From Paenibacillus sp. FSL H8-0048 (GTDB taxonomy: Bacteria > Bacillota > Bacilli > Paenibacillales > Paenibacillaceae), in NCBI RefSeq assembly GCF_038002825.1, contig NZ_JBBODF010000001.1:3658001-3722000 (forward strand): a DNA stretch of 64,000 nucleotides, read 5' to 3'. The notes under the pieces are model-generated. The model saw only the letters and a program-made list of their open reading frames with translations, searched no databases and was not told the DNA's origin. A program made the position numbers and the translations under genes. Numbering within the stretch: the stretch's first letter is position 1; every line of letters begins with the position of its first letter. Positions 1 through 8,753 of this stretch are shown in pieces.

Positions 1-396
1 GGTACTGAGGCGCGTAACCTCGCCGTCCGGCTTCAGAATGCTCACGTTCTCCGTAATGGAGAACTGCCCCGGCGCATAATTAGTGACATGCCGGTCCACC
101 TGCAATTGTCCGAACGGCGAGATGATCCATTCCAGCGGCTTGTTATAGACCGGATTGCCCGCCGAGTCGATGAACATGCCGAAGAAGGAGAACAAGGCAA
201 TAACAATGACCAGACCGTTCGACCAGTTCATCCGCTTACCGAACACAACCAGACTGAACACCACCAGCAAGATAACACTTCTCGCATAATCATTATGTAG
301 GAATAACTTTAGAACAATAGGCCCTCCCCACCCGAACAGCACTACCATAACGGCGGCGAATACAAATACACCCAGCAGAATTTTAAGATTTTTCAT
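1..396 (-). CDS. Membrane protein of unknown function (partial, runs off left edge)
   Basis: The minus-strand frame is open from an ATG at 396 to the window edge (132 codons, C-terminus missing). A strong ribosome site (GGAGAAGGAAG) lies just upstream; a GTG directly before the ATG is an alternative start. Residues 1-25 and about 40-75 form two or three hydrophobic segments (MKNLKILLGVFVFAAVMVVL at the start), followed by a hydrophilic part that probably lies outside the membrane. I do not recognise the family. The gene is real by start signal, open frame and hydrophobic pattern, but the function is unknown. Confidence 0.7.
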   Translation of the reverse strand, partial: MKNLKILLGVFVFAAVMVVLFGWGGPIVLKLFLHNDYARSVILLVVFSLVVFGKRMNWSNGLVIVIALFSFFGMFIDSAGNPVYNKPLEWIISPFGQLQVDRHVTNYAPGQFSITENVSILKPDGEVTRLST

Positions 397-549
397 CACT
401 TACTTCCTTCTCCTTTCCTGCCTCCTATTCTATATTTACCCAGAAAGAAGTCATTTGAGGCGATCTTGTTTATAGTACATTATAGCTGTCAGCCGACATG
501 TTATAATATGCAGTCTATGATCACCCCAAGTGAAGGAGGATTACTTACT

Positions 550-1152
550 ATGCAGGAATTGTTAGATATGAAGGAATTGTTCAAGCAGATCATCAAGCAG
601 GACGTTAAGCCTTTTTTCTCCGCACAGGGCTATCGTACAAAAGATCTGAATTTCTACAAAACAGAGGGTCAGTTCAGCTATAAAATCAATATTCAGAAAT
701 ACCAGTACAATACACACAAGCAACTCAGCTTCTATGTGAATTACAATCTTCATTCCGAAGAGCTTGCGCAATATAGGCCTGCTAAGTCTCTGGGCTTGGC
801 TCACTTCTATGCCCGAATCAACCAAATCGTCCCCGCCGCCCCGGAACGCTACTTCCTGACGCCGGAGGTAGATGTGGACAAGTTCACGGCAGACCTGCTG
901 CTCCACTTGGATCAGGGGCTTCAATTCTTGTACACCTTAACCGATGCCAGGGCCATTGTTGAATACTATATGCAGCGGACAGCACTGCATTTAAGTGAGG
1001 AGACCTTCGGGTTCCTGCTGGATACAGGGGATACTGAGACTGCGGAGCAGTACCTGAAGCAGCTCCAAGCGAAATACGGCGCCGAGAAGCGCTGGGCAAT
1101 CTGGGAGCAGAAATATGCAGCGGTCTGGGAGAAATACGGAAGCTCTTCCTAG
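550..1152 (+). CDS. DUF4304 domain-containing protein
   Basis: 200 aa. The open frame begins further upstream at 466, but the ATG at 550 follows a good ribosome site (AAGGAGGA at 533-540), so I start there. The sequence has the pattern of the DUF4304 family: an N-terminal helix ending in KQDVKPFFSAQGYR, then an aromatic strand with NFYK and FSYKINIQKYQYN. Family members are small cytoplasmic proteins of unknown role in Firmicutes. The gene stands alone, ending before a bidirectional-looking terminator that also serves the convergent DUF4317 gene. The family call is by recall of sequence pattern. Confidence 0.75.
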   Translation: MQELLDMKELFKQIIKQDVKPFFSAQGYRTKDLNFYKTEGQFSYKINIQKYQYNTHKQLSFYVNYNLHSEELAQYRPAKSLGLAHFYARINQIVPAAPERYFLTPEVDVDKFTADLLLHLDQGLQFLYTLTDARAIVEYYMQRTALHLSEETFGFLLDTGDTETAEQYLKQLQAKYGAEKRWAIWEQKYAAVWEKYGSSS

Positions 1153-1321
1153 CGCAGGAGATTCTAGTCGCTTTTCCGATTACATTTCGCCTACCCAGCG
1201 CACACGGTCCAATTGTGGTTGGTTTTCTGTGAAAATACGTTTGGTACAACCTGCGATAAACTCTTACTACTCATTTTCATGGGCATAGGTTGGGCCGTTC
1301 GCTCTCGTACCGGCCCTACAC

Positions 1322-1368
1322 AAAAAGGGCTCCCCGCTCTCTGAGGAGACATCGGGATAGCCCTTTTT
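1322..1368. terminator. Bidirectional intrinsic terminator
   Basis: AAAAAGGGCT at the left pairs with AGCCCTTTTT at the right, with an imperfect inner arm, giving A/T tracts on both sides. It sits between the convergent genes ending at 1152 (+) and 1374 (-), so it can stop transcription from both. Confidence 0.8.
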
Positions 1369-1373
1369 CAAAA

Positions 1374-2555
1374 TTAGGATAAGTTCTCCGTCAGCAACGT
1401 AAAGCCTTCGATCACCGCATCCTCATCAATCTCAATCATGATACAGCGCTTGCCCTGGTAGTTCACCTGCCGTACATATCTCAGGTCCTGCGGGCTGATC
1501 GTGATGGACGCGACCTTCGTATCGATCTTGATCGACTTGGAGGTGAACTTCGGGATGACACTGCTGGCCTTCATCTCGTAGTGCTTATTGTCTACAATGG
1601 TCTCGAATGCACGCTCTACCTTCTCCGCCGTCACATCCTCCACACCGCTGGCCTTCAGCACACGCTCCACATCGCGGTAATCGAGTCTCGGCGGCTCTTC
1701 CTCCTCCGCGTTGTCTTCAATCACCTGATGAATCTCCTCGTACACCTGGGCAATGGTCGCCACATCGATCTGTTCGCCCGCTACTTCCTTCACAATGTCT
1801 TCAAAAATAGACCGTTCCTCCAGCGCCGTCACCGACCGCTCCGCATTCAGTACCTGCTCAATGAACTGCGGGTTCGGGTTATTCGCGCTTCCCGTGCAGT
1901 ACAGCACACGGTTGATATCCGAATAGTTGTCGGTCACACTCGGGTAGAAGAAGCCTTGTTCCGGCGTGCTGAGCTTGATGATCGGATCAACCATGATATT
2001 GTATTTGAACTCCCGCTCCACATAATCGAATAAAAGCGTCTTGCGCTGCTGCTCCGTGGAATTCACGCTGCACAGAATGAACGGATGCGCGAAGACCTCG
2101 TCCTTCCCGGTCTCCTCGGCTTCGTCATTACGCGCCTTGGTCGGCCGGAAGTATTGCCCCCGCACGAACGTGACCACTGCATCCTTCTCATACTTGGCGT
2201 CCACCAGCATTTTGTCCACCAGCATGAGCATCAGGTCCTGCCACTCCTCCGGGTCACCGGTGATCAGTCCCTGGTGCAGCATCACCTGAGACGGCTCCTC
2301 CGCTTCCTCCAGGAACTTCAGCTCGAACAGCTTCTGATCCAGCTCGCCCGTCAGCAGCTTCCGGAAGTTGCTCATATACAGCTCCTGCTTCTCGCGTTCC
2401 AGCATGGCGAACGGCTGGCGCTCGAAGTGGTAGATTTCGTTCGTTTCTTTCATAATATAGACATTCAGAATATCGTACAGATTCAGCTGATCATGGTCCA
2501 TCTTGAACTGCTTGCGTATATGTGCGGCTTCTTTCTTGATCATGGTATGTGACAC
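1374..2555 (-). CDS. DUF4317 family protein
   Basis: 393 aa. The N-terminus (MIKKEAAHIRKQFK, then LYDILNVYIMKE) and the overall length match the DUF4317 family, a conserved Firmicutes protein of unknown function. The sequence is soluble, acidic, without signal peptide or membrane segment, so it should be cytoplasmic. The N-terminus could also begin at the second Met (MIKKEAA), which looks more like the family start. The gene is monocistronic: it ends at the 1322-1368 hairpin and its upstream neighbour is 170 bp away. Function unknown. Confidence 0.85.
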   Translation of the reverse strand: MSHTMIKKEAAHIRKQFKMDHDQLNLYDILNVYIMKETNEIYHFERQPFAMLEREKQELYMSNFRKLLTGELDQKLFELKFLEEAEEPSQVMLHQGLITGDPEEWQDLMLMLVDKMLVDAKYEKDAVVTFVRGQYFRPTKARNDEAEETGKDEVFAHPFILCSVNSTEQQRKTLLFDYVEREFKYNIMVDPIIKLSTPEQGFFYPSVTDNYSDINRVLYCTGSANNPNPQFIEQVLNAERSVTALEERSIFEDIVKEVAGEQIDVATIAQVYEEIHQVIEDNAEEEEPPRLDYRDVERVLKASGVEDVTAEKVERAFETIVDNKHYEMKASSVIPKFTSKSIKIDTKVASITISPQDLRYVRQVNYQGKRCIMIEIDEDAVIEGFTLLTENLS

Positions 2556-2678
2556 AGCTCCTATGAAATGAATTGGTCAGGCAATAGCTTCCTTAATTAT
2601 AGCACGTACGTTCTCCATGCAGTTGAAAATTCCGATTCAGCGCCTCACCTCAATGGAGGTGAATTCTCAACGTTGGTG

Positions 2679-2717
2679 ATAAATAAAACCCCTTCGCCAG
2701 AAGGGGTTTTATTTATC
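2679..2717. terminator. Bidirectional intrinsic terminator
   Basis: AAAACCCCTTC, loop GCCA, GAAGGGGTTTT, flanked by A/T-rich tails on both sides. It follows the minus-strand lipoprotein gene that ends at 2726. A second small inverted repeat (TCACCTC/GAGGTGA) lies next to it at about 2644-2661. Confidence 0.85.
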
Positions 2718-2725
2718 AGTTTTAT

Positions 2726-3334
2726 TCATTTTTTGTAGGCGGCTTCAAGGTCCAGCAGATTCTTATCCGAGATTACCTGGTAATTACCGTCCTGTTGGGG
2801 AAATTCCAGGCTTGCCATAACTTCAGCTTTGAACAATCCATTCTCCCTCTCTGCTGTCTTGTCTGTTCCTGAGGTTATCTTAATCAAGACCCAGCCGGTG
2901 CGATAATTTTCCTCCTTGCGGATAATGCTGATCCATGAGTCTCCAATATCACCAGGCTGTTTCTGCGGGTCTCCGTAGAGGTAGTTCCAGTAGAAGCGAT
3001 CTCCAGATTTCTTTATGTTCCCTCCTTTGCTGAGGCTTTCGAGCTTCCCCCCAGCATCAACACATAAGTAAGCAGTGTCCCCAGATAATTCATAGATAAC
3101 ATCATCATTGCCGCGTAGCTCAAACAGAATGCCTGGAGTCACGCTGATTGCTGGCGACCACCCTGCATTCCATGAAATATCAATTATTTCGTCTGCAGGC
3201 ACATCAACAGTATTCAGTTCCTTCACTTCTTCCTCCGTATTGAGCGAGCACCCGGTGCCAATCAGAGCCAGCATAAGGACTACATAAATAAATCCCCAAC
3301 TTAATCTGCCAACTTTGATTTTGTTGAATCTCAT
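2726..3334 (-). CDS. Predicted lipoprotein of unknown function
   Basis: 202 aa from the ATG at 3334. A GTG nine bases upstream directly abuts the AGGAGG ribosome site and is therefore a poor start. A hydrophobic signal segment ends in a lipobox (LIGTGC), so the mature protein should be lipid-anchored on the outer face of the membrane. The mature part is rich in beta-type sequence with no family I recognise. It lies 37 bp downstream of the secreted Cys/His protein gene on the same strand, so the two are probably one operon; the lipoprotein might be a partner or immunity factor for that protein (inference). Confidence 0.7.
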   Translation of the reverse strand: MRFNKIKVGRLSWGFIYVVLMLALIGTGCSLNTEEEVKELNTVDVPADEIIDISWNAGWSPAISVTPGILFELRGNDDVIYELSGDTAYLCVDAGGKLESLSKGGNIKKSGDRFYWNYLYGDPQKQPGDIGDSWISIIRKEENYRTGWVLIKITSGTDKTAERENGLFKAEVMASLEFPQQDGNYQVISDKNLLDLEAAYKK

Positions 3335-3379
3335 ATTCAGCACCTCCTCTATTCAATTGGGATAATAGAAAATTAAAAA

Positions 3380-4237
3380 TCAGATTGCAGGCTCCATCTT
3401 GTTAGGTTGGGGCCCAGGACCGTTTTTTGCCCAATATATAATATAATAAATTGAGCTATTGTATGTTATGTCCCCTGGGTAACTTATATTATTTACAGAA
3501 TATTCATTTGTCCAGGTGGTATATCCTGGGGACGAATAATTCCATCTTAAAGGATTGGTCCCCCCAGGTTTATGTGTCCAATCGTTACCTGATAGATCAC
3601 CTTTCATAAAATGATAATCTACGCTGCCTTTTCTAATAGCAACTACTTTTTGATAATTAGCTAGTGGCGATGGTTTTGTGGTTGTTTTATAACCCCAATA
3701 TCCAAGAGCATTCAAATCATCAACAACTAAGTCCGCCATACTAGCTATAGGTAAGCTCATGCTGAAACCCTGATTGGAATGATAGCCCGGATTTTGAAAT
3801 ACATGCATTCCAATAGAATATCCATAACAATTATATCCGGTATAACTGTTCGACCATGATCCTATCACTGTGCTATTTACTAATGAATAGCTTGCTTTAG
3901 CAGAGCTGCTTGAGGATGAGATATTGAGAATCCTCCTAGTTAACTCAGCTAGCTCTGTATAATTATATGGGATGTGGTCCGCGCTTACTACTCCCCGCTC
4001 AATGTCAGCAACTATTGTTTTCACAGCATTCTCAGTGTATTCATTCTGTTCTAATGCCTCAGGCAAGATCAGCCCGTTATCAACGAGGGTATCCAGTAGA
4101 TTATCACTGCTTAATTGTGCCAGCTTCTCTAATGCTAAAGGGTTCGATTCAGCATTTACTTGATTTGCCGGGAATGCGAAAACAAATAACATTATAATTA
4201 CCAAGAATCCAGAAAACATTTTTAAACTTTTTTTCAT
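3380..4237 (-). CDS. Secreted protein with conserved Cys-His-His motif, unknown function
   Basis: 285 aa with a clean signal peptide (cleavage near residue 29, VNA). After a helical stretch (about 40-105) and a Ser-rich linker comes a C-terminal domain with NCYGY (Cys137), DYHFM (His209) and DWTHK (His222). The second secreted protein at 52720-53553 has the same three motifs in the same order and spacing, so they are conserved residues of one family rather than chance. A Cys followed by two His would suit a papain- or NlpC-like hydrolase fold, but no such fold is shown here. Start ATG has a GGAGGGG ribosome site. Probably cotranscribed with the lipoprotein gene downstream. Confidence 0.75.
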   Translation of the reverse strand: MKKSLKMFSGFLVIIMLFVFAFPANQVNAESNPLALEKLAQLSSDNLLDTLVDNGLILPEALEQNEYTENAVKTIVADIERGVVSADHIPYNYTELAELTRRILNISSSSSSAKASYSLVNSTVIGSWSNSYTGYNCYGYSIGMHVFQNPGYHSNQGFSMSLPIASMADLVVDDLNALGYWGYKTTTKPSPLANYQKVVAIRKGSVDYHFMKGDLSGNDWTHKPGGTNPLRWNYSSPGYTTWTNEYSVNNISYPGDITYNSSIYYIIYWAKNGPGPQPNKMEPAI

Positions 4238-4449
4238 AAATACCCCTCCTAATTTTCATAAGACTTAGGCACAAAACTATTAACGAGTATCTTAACTAAA
4301 ATGAGATTACCTCCTATTACAATCATACATAAAAAATCAATAAATGTAATAAATTACACAAAAATTCCATATTTCTACTTCTATGAAATGTTAAAAAGCC
4401 TTTTCTGCCATTGAACAGAAAAGGCTACACCTACATCAAAACATACCAA

Positions 4450-5388
4450 CTACACAATAACCATATCCAAATATCGCCGCAGCCCGCCCTCAGTACCAGA
4501 GTCCTGCAGCCAAGCCCCCAAGCTCCAAGTCATATAACGCAGGCCGAGATACCGCGAAGCGGCCCGATATCTTTGTTCGAACGTATTTGCAGGAAGCACC
4601 CATCCCAGCGAAGCCAGCACTTCACGGTATTCTCCAGCTTGAGACCGGTCAACTCGCATCGGGATGTCCAGGAACAGGGAGCCGTACCGCGCTTCTTCCC
4701 AGTCAATAAACATAACGTCATCATTATTGTGTACCAGTACATTTCCGGGATTTAGATCATTATGTATAAGCGTGTGAGTGGCTTCATCCTTCCAGAGGGC
4801 TTCAAGCTCGTCCACGATCTTCTCCGATATGGCATTGACCTCAGATATATACGTCCCGAACGTCTCCACGAACCGTTCATTGTGCTGGGTCTCTTCCCAT
4901 GCTGGCCGCCATACTCCATCAATTATAGTCTCTATGTACGCACGGTTAATCCGGGGGAGCCAGGATAACTCCTCCTGCAATCCACGATTACGGTTATGAA
5001 TATAAGCCAGTGCTTGCATTTCCTTGTGCTGAAGCATCCCGATATCCAGATTCTGATAATTCGTCTTATAATCTACATCCTGAATACACAGGAGCGCCCG
5101 ATGGTCCGAATTCAGATCACCCGCTTTATTAAAAGGGACATTAGCCCCCTGATCGAATAACCGGTTCATTACCCGGCGTTCATTTCCACTTGCCATTTTG
5201 GTAATCACAGAGCTGTACTCTTGTCTGCCTTCACTCTCCACGAGAATCCGGTGCCGGAATAAGTCTACAGCCTGATAGCCCGAATGCAATCGGGTGCTCT
5301 CGATATCAAGGACCCTTGCCTTATCAGACAGGAATTGCCGCACAGTCTCCTCAATGAAATCCTTCCCCCCGCCAAGCTCAAATCTCAT
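4450..5388 (-). CDS. Aminoglycoside phosphotransferase (APH) family kinase-like protein
   Basis: 312 aa from the ATG at 5388, chosen because CGGAGGG precedes it; a longer frame begins at 5421. The kinase signature is complete: catalytic loop HTLIHNDLNPGNVLV (HNDxxPGN) and metal-binding MFIDWEEA (DW in place of DFG). These belong to the APH/choline kinase superfamily, which phosphorylates small molecules with ATP; the substrate cannot be read from sequence. The start overlaps the last 11 bases of the diguanylate cyclase gene, so translation is probably coupled. No resistance phenotype should be assumed. Confidence 0.8.
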   Translation of the reverse strand: MRFELGGGKDFIEETVRQFLSDKARVLDIESTRLHSGYQAVDLFRHRILVESEGRQEYSSVITKMASGNERRVMNRLFDQGANVPFNKAGDLNSDHRALLCIQDVDYKTNYQNLDIGMLQHKEMQALAYIHNRNRGLQEELSWLPRINRAYIETIIDGVWRPAWEETQHNERFVETFGTYISEVNAISEKIVDELEALWKDEATHTLIHNDLNPGNVLVHNNDDVMFIDWEEARYGSLFLDIPMRVDRSQAGEYREVLASLGWVLPANTFEQRYRAASRYLGLRYMTWSLGAWLQDSGTEGGLRRYLDMVIV

Positions 5389-6925
5389 GATTACCCTCCG
5401 CCTCTCCCCGCTTAATCGCATACATCCGTCTGTCAGCTTGACGCAGCAGCGCGTCCGGGGCCGTTCCGTCCTGCGGATACAAGCTGAAGCCGATGCTCAT
5501 ATCGATCTTCAGCTCTTCGCCTTCATAATCCAGCGTGGCCTGTGCAGCCGCCGCCAGCAGCCGGTGCTCCAGCTCTGCGGCGGCCAGCCCGTCCCCGCCC
5601 ACGGGACAGAACAGCACGAATTCGTCACCGCCGAAGCGGGCCGCCAGCCCGTCCGGCTGAACCAGCTGATGGATCATGCCCGCTACCTTGCATAACATCT
5701 GATCTCCGGCCTCATGCCCCCAGCGGTCGTTCACCTGCTTGAACCGGTCGAGATCCAGCAGCAGGATGGCTACTTCCCCGCCGCTGCGCTCTGCTTCCGC
5801 AAGAGTCTCCTCCAGTGTGTCGTAGAATTGTCTGCGGTTCGGCAGCCCGGTAAGCGGATCATGATAGGCCATGAAGGCAATCTGCCTTACATGCTGATTG
5901 CGCAGCCGGATGTCACGGATGAGCAGCACGGCATGAGGCTCATGATCCACGGTTACGTAATCCCCGTTAATCATCACCTCGATTTGACTGTCCCCGCTGT
6001 GCAGCACCATTTCCAGCTCGCCGATATCCTCTTGCGCCTGAAGCTTCGTCACGATCTCAGCACCGCCGAGATCGGCAAGGTTTGCCTTCCCGAGGGGCAG
6101 ACGGCCGAACATCCTGCCGGCACTCGGATTCGCTTCCATGATGCTCCCGGACAACGAGACAAGCAGCGCAGCCTGCGAGTTAATCTGGAACATTTTTTTA
6201 TAGCGCTGTCCCGCATGATTAAGGAACTCATACCTCTGCATGGACAGGCGCAGCACGAAGCACCAGATCAGTCCTCCGTAGATATACGTATAAGGCGGCA
6301 GCACTTCATTGAAGCGGAAATAGCCGAATACTGCTACCCAGAGGAACGTCACCCAGGAGCCGTACTCCAGCAGCTTGAAGATACCGTCATGCTCCTGATA
6401 GTCAGGATCGGAGGCACTCCATTTGCGCGCCTTGCGCAGCATGACGATGGGGATGAAGCTAAGCAGCAGACTTGCCGTTAAGGTCCCGTAGTAGGCAGAA
6501 TTGGCTAACGGCCATTTCCAGACCCCGGATACCATGAACAACTGGGCAGAGGTATAGGATCGTTGACCAATAAGTCCTGCCGGGATCGCCAGCGTTAGGA
6601 TATGGAACAGATAAGGATACCACGGCCGTGACATCCGCTTCTGCAGGCCGATTAACCGGGCAATCAGATGGAAGCCAAGCCCTGGAATGAAGATCCCCAC
6701 ATTGGCGAACCAGACCGCAGCCAGCACCGGACTATATTCAATCGGCAGCATATACCGGAAGTACTCCTCCAGGAACATCAGGAAATAGCACAGAATCGTA
6801 GCGCTTACCAGACGATGTTCAACCTTCCGCGGGTTACGCAGCAGCACATCCATTCCCATGTAGAAAAAGAAGAGCATCGGCAGCCAATAAAATACGACAG
6901 GTATCCACACATGGGTCGGGCTCAT
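5378..6925 (-). CDS. Membrane-anchored PAS-GGDEF diguanylate cyclase
   Basis: 515 aa. Residues 1 to about 235 hold seven or so membrane spans; a PAS-like domain follows (about 245-345: LLVSLSGSIMEANPSAGRMF), then a GGDEF domain with GLPNRR, DLDRFKQVND and an intact FGGDEF active site. It should make cyclic di-GMP from two GTP at the membrane, under control of the N-terminal sensor. The residues before GGDEF (QPDGLAARF) do not match the RxxD inhibitory site, so product inhibition at that site is unlikely. The ribosome site is AGGAGAAGAG. First gene of a two-gene operon with the APH-like kinase. Confidence 0.9.
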   Translation of the reverse strand: MSPTHVWIPVVFYWLPMLFFFYMGMDVLLRNPRKVEHRLVSATILCYFLMFLEEYFRYMLPIEYSPVLAAVWFANVGIFIPGLGFHLIARLIGLQKRMSRPWYPYLFHILTLAIPAGLIGQRSYTSAQLFMVSGVWKWPLANSAYYGTLTASLLLSFIPIVMLRKARKWSASDPDYQEHDGIFKLLEYGSWVTFLWVAVFGYFRFNEVLPPYTYIYGGLIWCFVLRLSMQRYEFLNHAGQRYKKMFQINSQAALLVSLSGSIMEANPSAGRMFGRLPLGKANLADLGGAEIVTKLQAQEDIGELEMVLHSGDSQIEVMINGDYVTVDHEPHAVLLIRDIRLRNQHVRQIAFMAYHDPLTGLPNRRQFYDTLEETLAEAERSGGEVAILLLDLDRFKQVNDRWGHEAGDQMLCKVAGMIHQLVQPDGLAARFGGDEFVLFCPVGGDGLAAAELEHRLLAAAAQATLDYEGEELKIDMSIGFSLYPQDGTAPDALLRQADRRMYAIKRGEAEGNHEI

Positions 6926-6998
6926 ATCTCTTCTCCTCTACAGTCTGTCACGGACAACTTAAATCTTAATTTTAATATATTACCGGGCGGAGACGCCG

Positions 6999-8753
6999 TC
7001 AATGAACAAGTTCTGTGGTATTGCTTAAGGCGGCGTATTGGCTGCGGAACAGCAGATCATAGGCTTCATTCCGGCCATGCAGATTAGCATGGGTATCGCA
7101 GGCTGACACCTTCCCGGCTTGCAGAACCAGCACCTTGTCACAGTCTTGAACCGTAGAGAGGCGGTGCGCAATCGATATCATGGTAGTTCCGGCAGACAGA
7201 CGCTTCAGCTCCTTCCTAATGCCGCTCTCATTCTCAGGGTCCAGGGCGCTTGTACTTTCATCGAAAATAATAATATCCCGCTTCTGCAGCAGTGTCCGCG
7301 CAATCGACAGCCGCTGCTTCTGGCCCCCGGAGAGCTTCATTCCTTTCTCCCCGACAACCGTATCCAGCCCTTGCTCGAGCGATGCAACGAAGTCATAGAT
7401 ATTGGCGCTGCGGCAGCAGGCGATCAGCTCTGCTTCCGTCGCCCCGTCCCCAGCCAGCAGCAGGTTCTCCCGGATCGTCATATTGAACAGAACAGGCTCC
7501 TGCACCACGATGCTCACCTTGGCCGCCACACTCCCGCTGTTCACCGCATGCACATCCGTGCCGCCGATGCGGACGCTCCCGCCCTGAGGCTTCATCTGTC
7601 CAGTCAGCAGCCTGGCAAGCGTTGACTTACCGCTGCCGCTCTGCCCCACAATGGCTAGATGCTCCCCCTTCCCCACCGAGAAAGAAATCCCGTCCAGTGC
7701 GAAGGAGGTCTTCCCCTCATAGCGGAACTGCAAATTTCGAACCTCAATCTCTTGTCCGCTAATGCGCTTGTAAGGCCGCTGGTCCGCCTCTGCCTGCAAC
7801 AGTCCAATCACTTTACTGATATTCACCGAATCATTCTTGTAATTCATCAGGCCATTGCTGATCGTCTCGATGAACCCGAAGAACTGCCCGTAGAAGCTGA
7901 TGAACACCAGCAGCACACCGACCTCCGAGTAGCCCTGAATCACGAAGAGTCCGCCAATGAAATAGATGAACAGCTGGGTAATGAAGTTCTTGGTGAAGAA
8001 CGAATACGTAACGCCCAGATGCTGATAGAGCTGGCTGCGGAACCACACCGGACGGATGGCTGCATAATGCCCGTTCAATTCTTTTAGCTGGGCCTCCTCC
8101 AGATTATTGGTCTTAATATCCTTCCAGTTCTGCAGACTCCCATGTAAAAAGGATTCGTACCCGTTCTGCAGCCTCCACAGCTCCTCCCCCGCCTTCCTTG
8201 TTTTCTCGCCCAGGACATTCACTGTCAGCAGGGAGACCGGAACGAAGACGAAGCTAAGGAGGGCAATCCGCCAGTCATAGCTTACAAGGATCACAGCAAG
8301 CGCAGCAGCATACAGGACAGCGTAGCTGAAATCTAACAGATGAACCGTGAAGAACCGTCCGGCGGCGGCTGAATCCTGCTCGATCCGGCTTTTCAGATCA
8401 CCAATGCTGTACCCGCTATACTCCTCATAATCCAGGCTGCTCACTCTATTCAGCAGCTTGCGCTTAAGCCTCAGGTCATACTTCAGGAGCAACTGGTTGG
8501 CGTAGCGCCTGCTGACCGCAATCCCGGCCGTTGTAAGCAGGAATACTCCCAGATATCCCGCGATAACGGGCCATAGCTCATTCATACGCTTCTCTACCAG
8601 CACGCGGTTGACGAGCATAGAGTACAGGAATAACGGGAGCAGTCCGCAGACCAGATTCCACAGCTTGAACAGTGCGAGCGCCAGCAGCGGCTTACGGACA
8701 CCTTCCATTCCCTGAGTCAGCGCCTTATAGGCGGCCCATCTTGTCATGGTCAT
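6999..8753 (-). CDS. ABC exporter half-transporter, permease-ATPase fusion (subunit 2)
   Basis: 584 aa: six-helix exporter domain (about 20-320) followed by an ATPase with Walker A GQSGSGKST, Q-loop VVQEP, signature LSGGQKQR, Walker B IIIFDES and H-loop IAHRLST, all intact. Its start overlaps the end of the upstream half-transporter gene by 4 bases (ATGA), typical of a heterodimeric exporter made in equal amounts. The substrate is unknown; multidrug or peptide export are both possible. The divergent small XRE regulator and twin palindrome at 10575-10636 suggest induction by a toxic compound or cell-envelope stress (inference). Confidence 0.9.
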   Translation of the reverse strand: MTMTRWAAYKALTQGMEGVRKPLLALALFKLWNLVCGLLPLFLYSMLVNRVLVEKRMNELWPVIAGYLGVFLLTTAGIAVSRRYANQLLLKYDLRLKRKLLNRVSSLDYEEYSGYSIGDLKSRIEQDSAAAGRFFTVHLLDFSYAVLYAAALAVILVSYDWRIALLSFVFVPVSLLTVNVLGEKTRKAGEELWRLQNGYESFLHGSLQNWKDIKTNNLEEAQLKELNGHYAAIRPVWFRSQLYQHLGVTYSFFTKNFITQLFIYFIGGLFVIQGYSEVGVLLVFISFYGQFFGFIETISNGLMNYKNDSVNISKVIGLLQAEADQRPYKRISGQEIEVRNLQFRYEGKTSFALDGISFSVGKGEHLAIVGQSGSGKSTLARLLTGQMKPQGGSVRIGGTDVHAVNSGSVAAKVSIVVQEPVLFNMTIRENLLLAGDGATEAELIACCRSANIYDFVASLEQGLDTVVGEKGMKLSGGQKQRLSIARTLLQKRDIIIFDESTSALDPENESGIRKELKRLSAGTTMISIAHRLSTVQDCDKVLVLQAGKVSACDTHANLHGRNEAYDLLFRSQYAALSNTTELVH

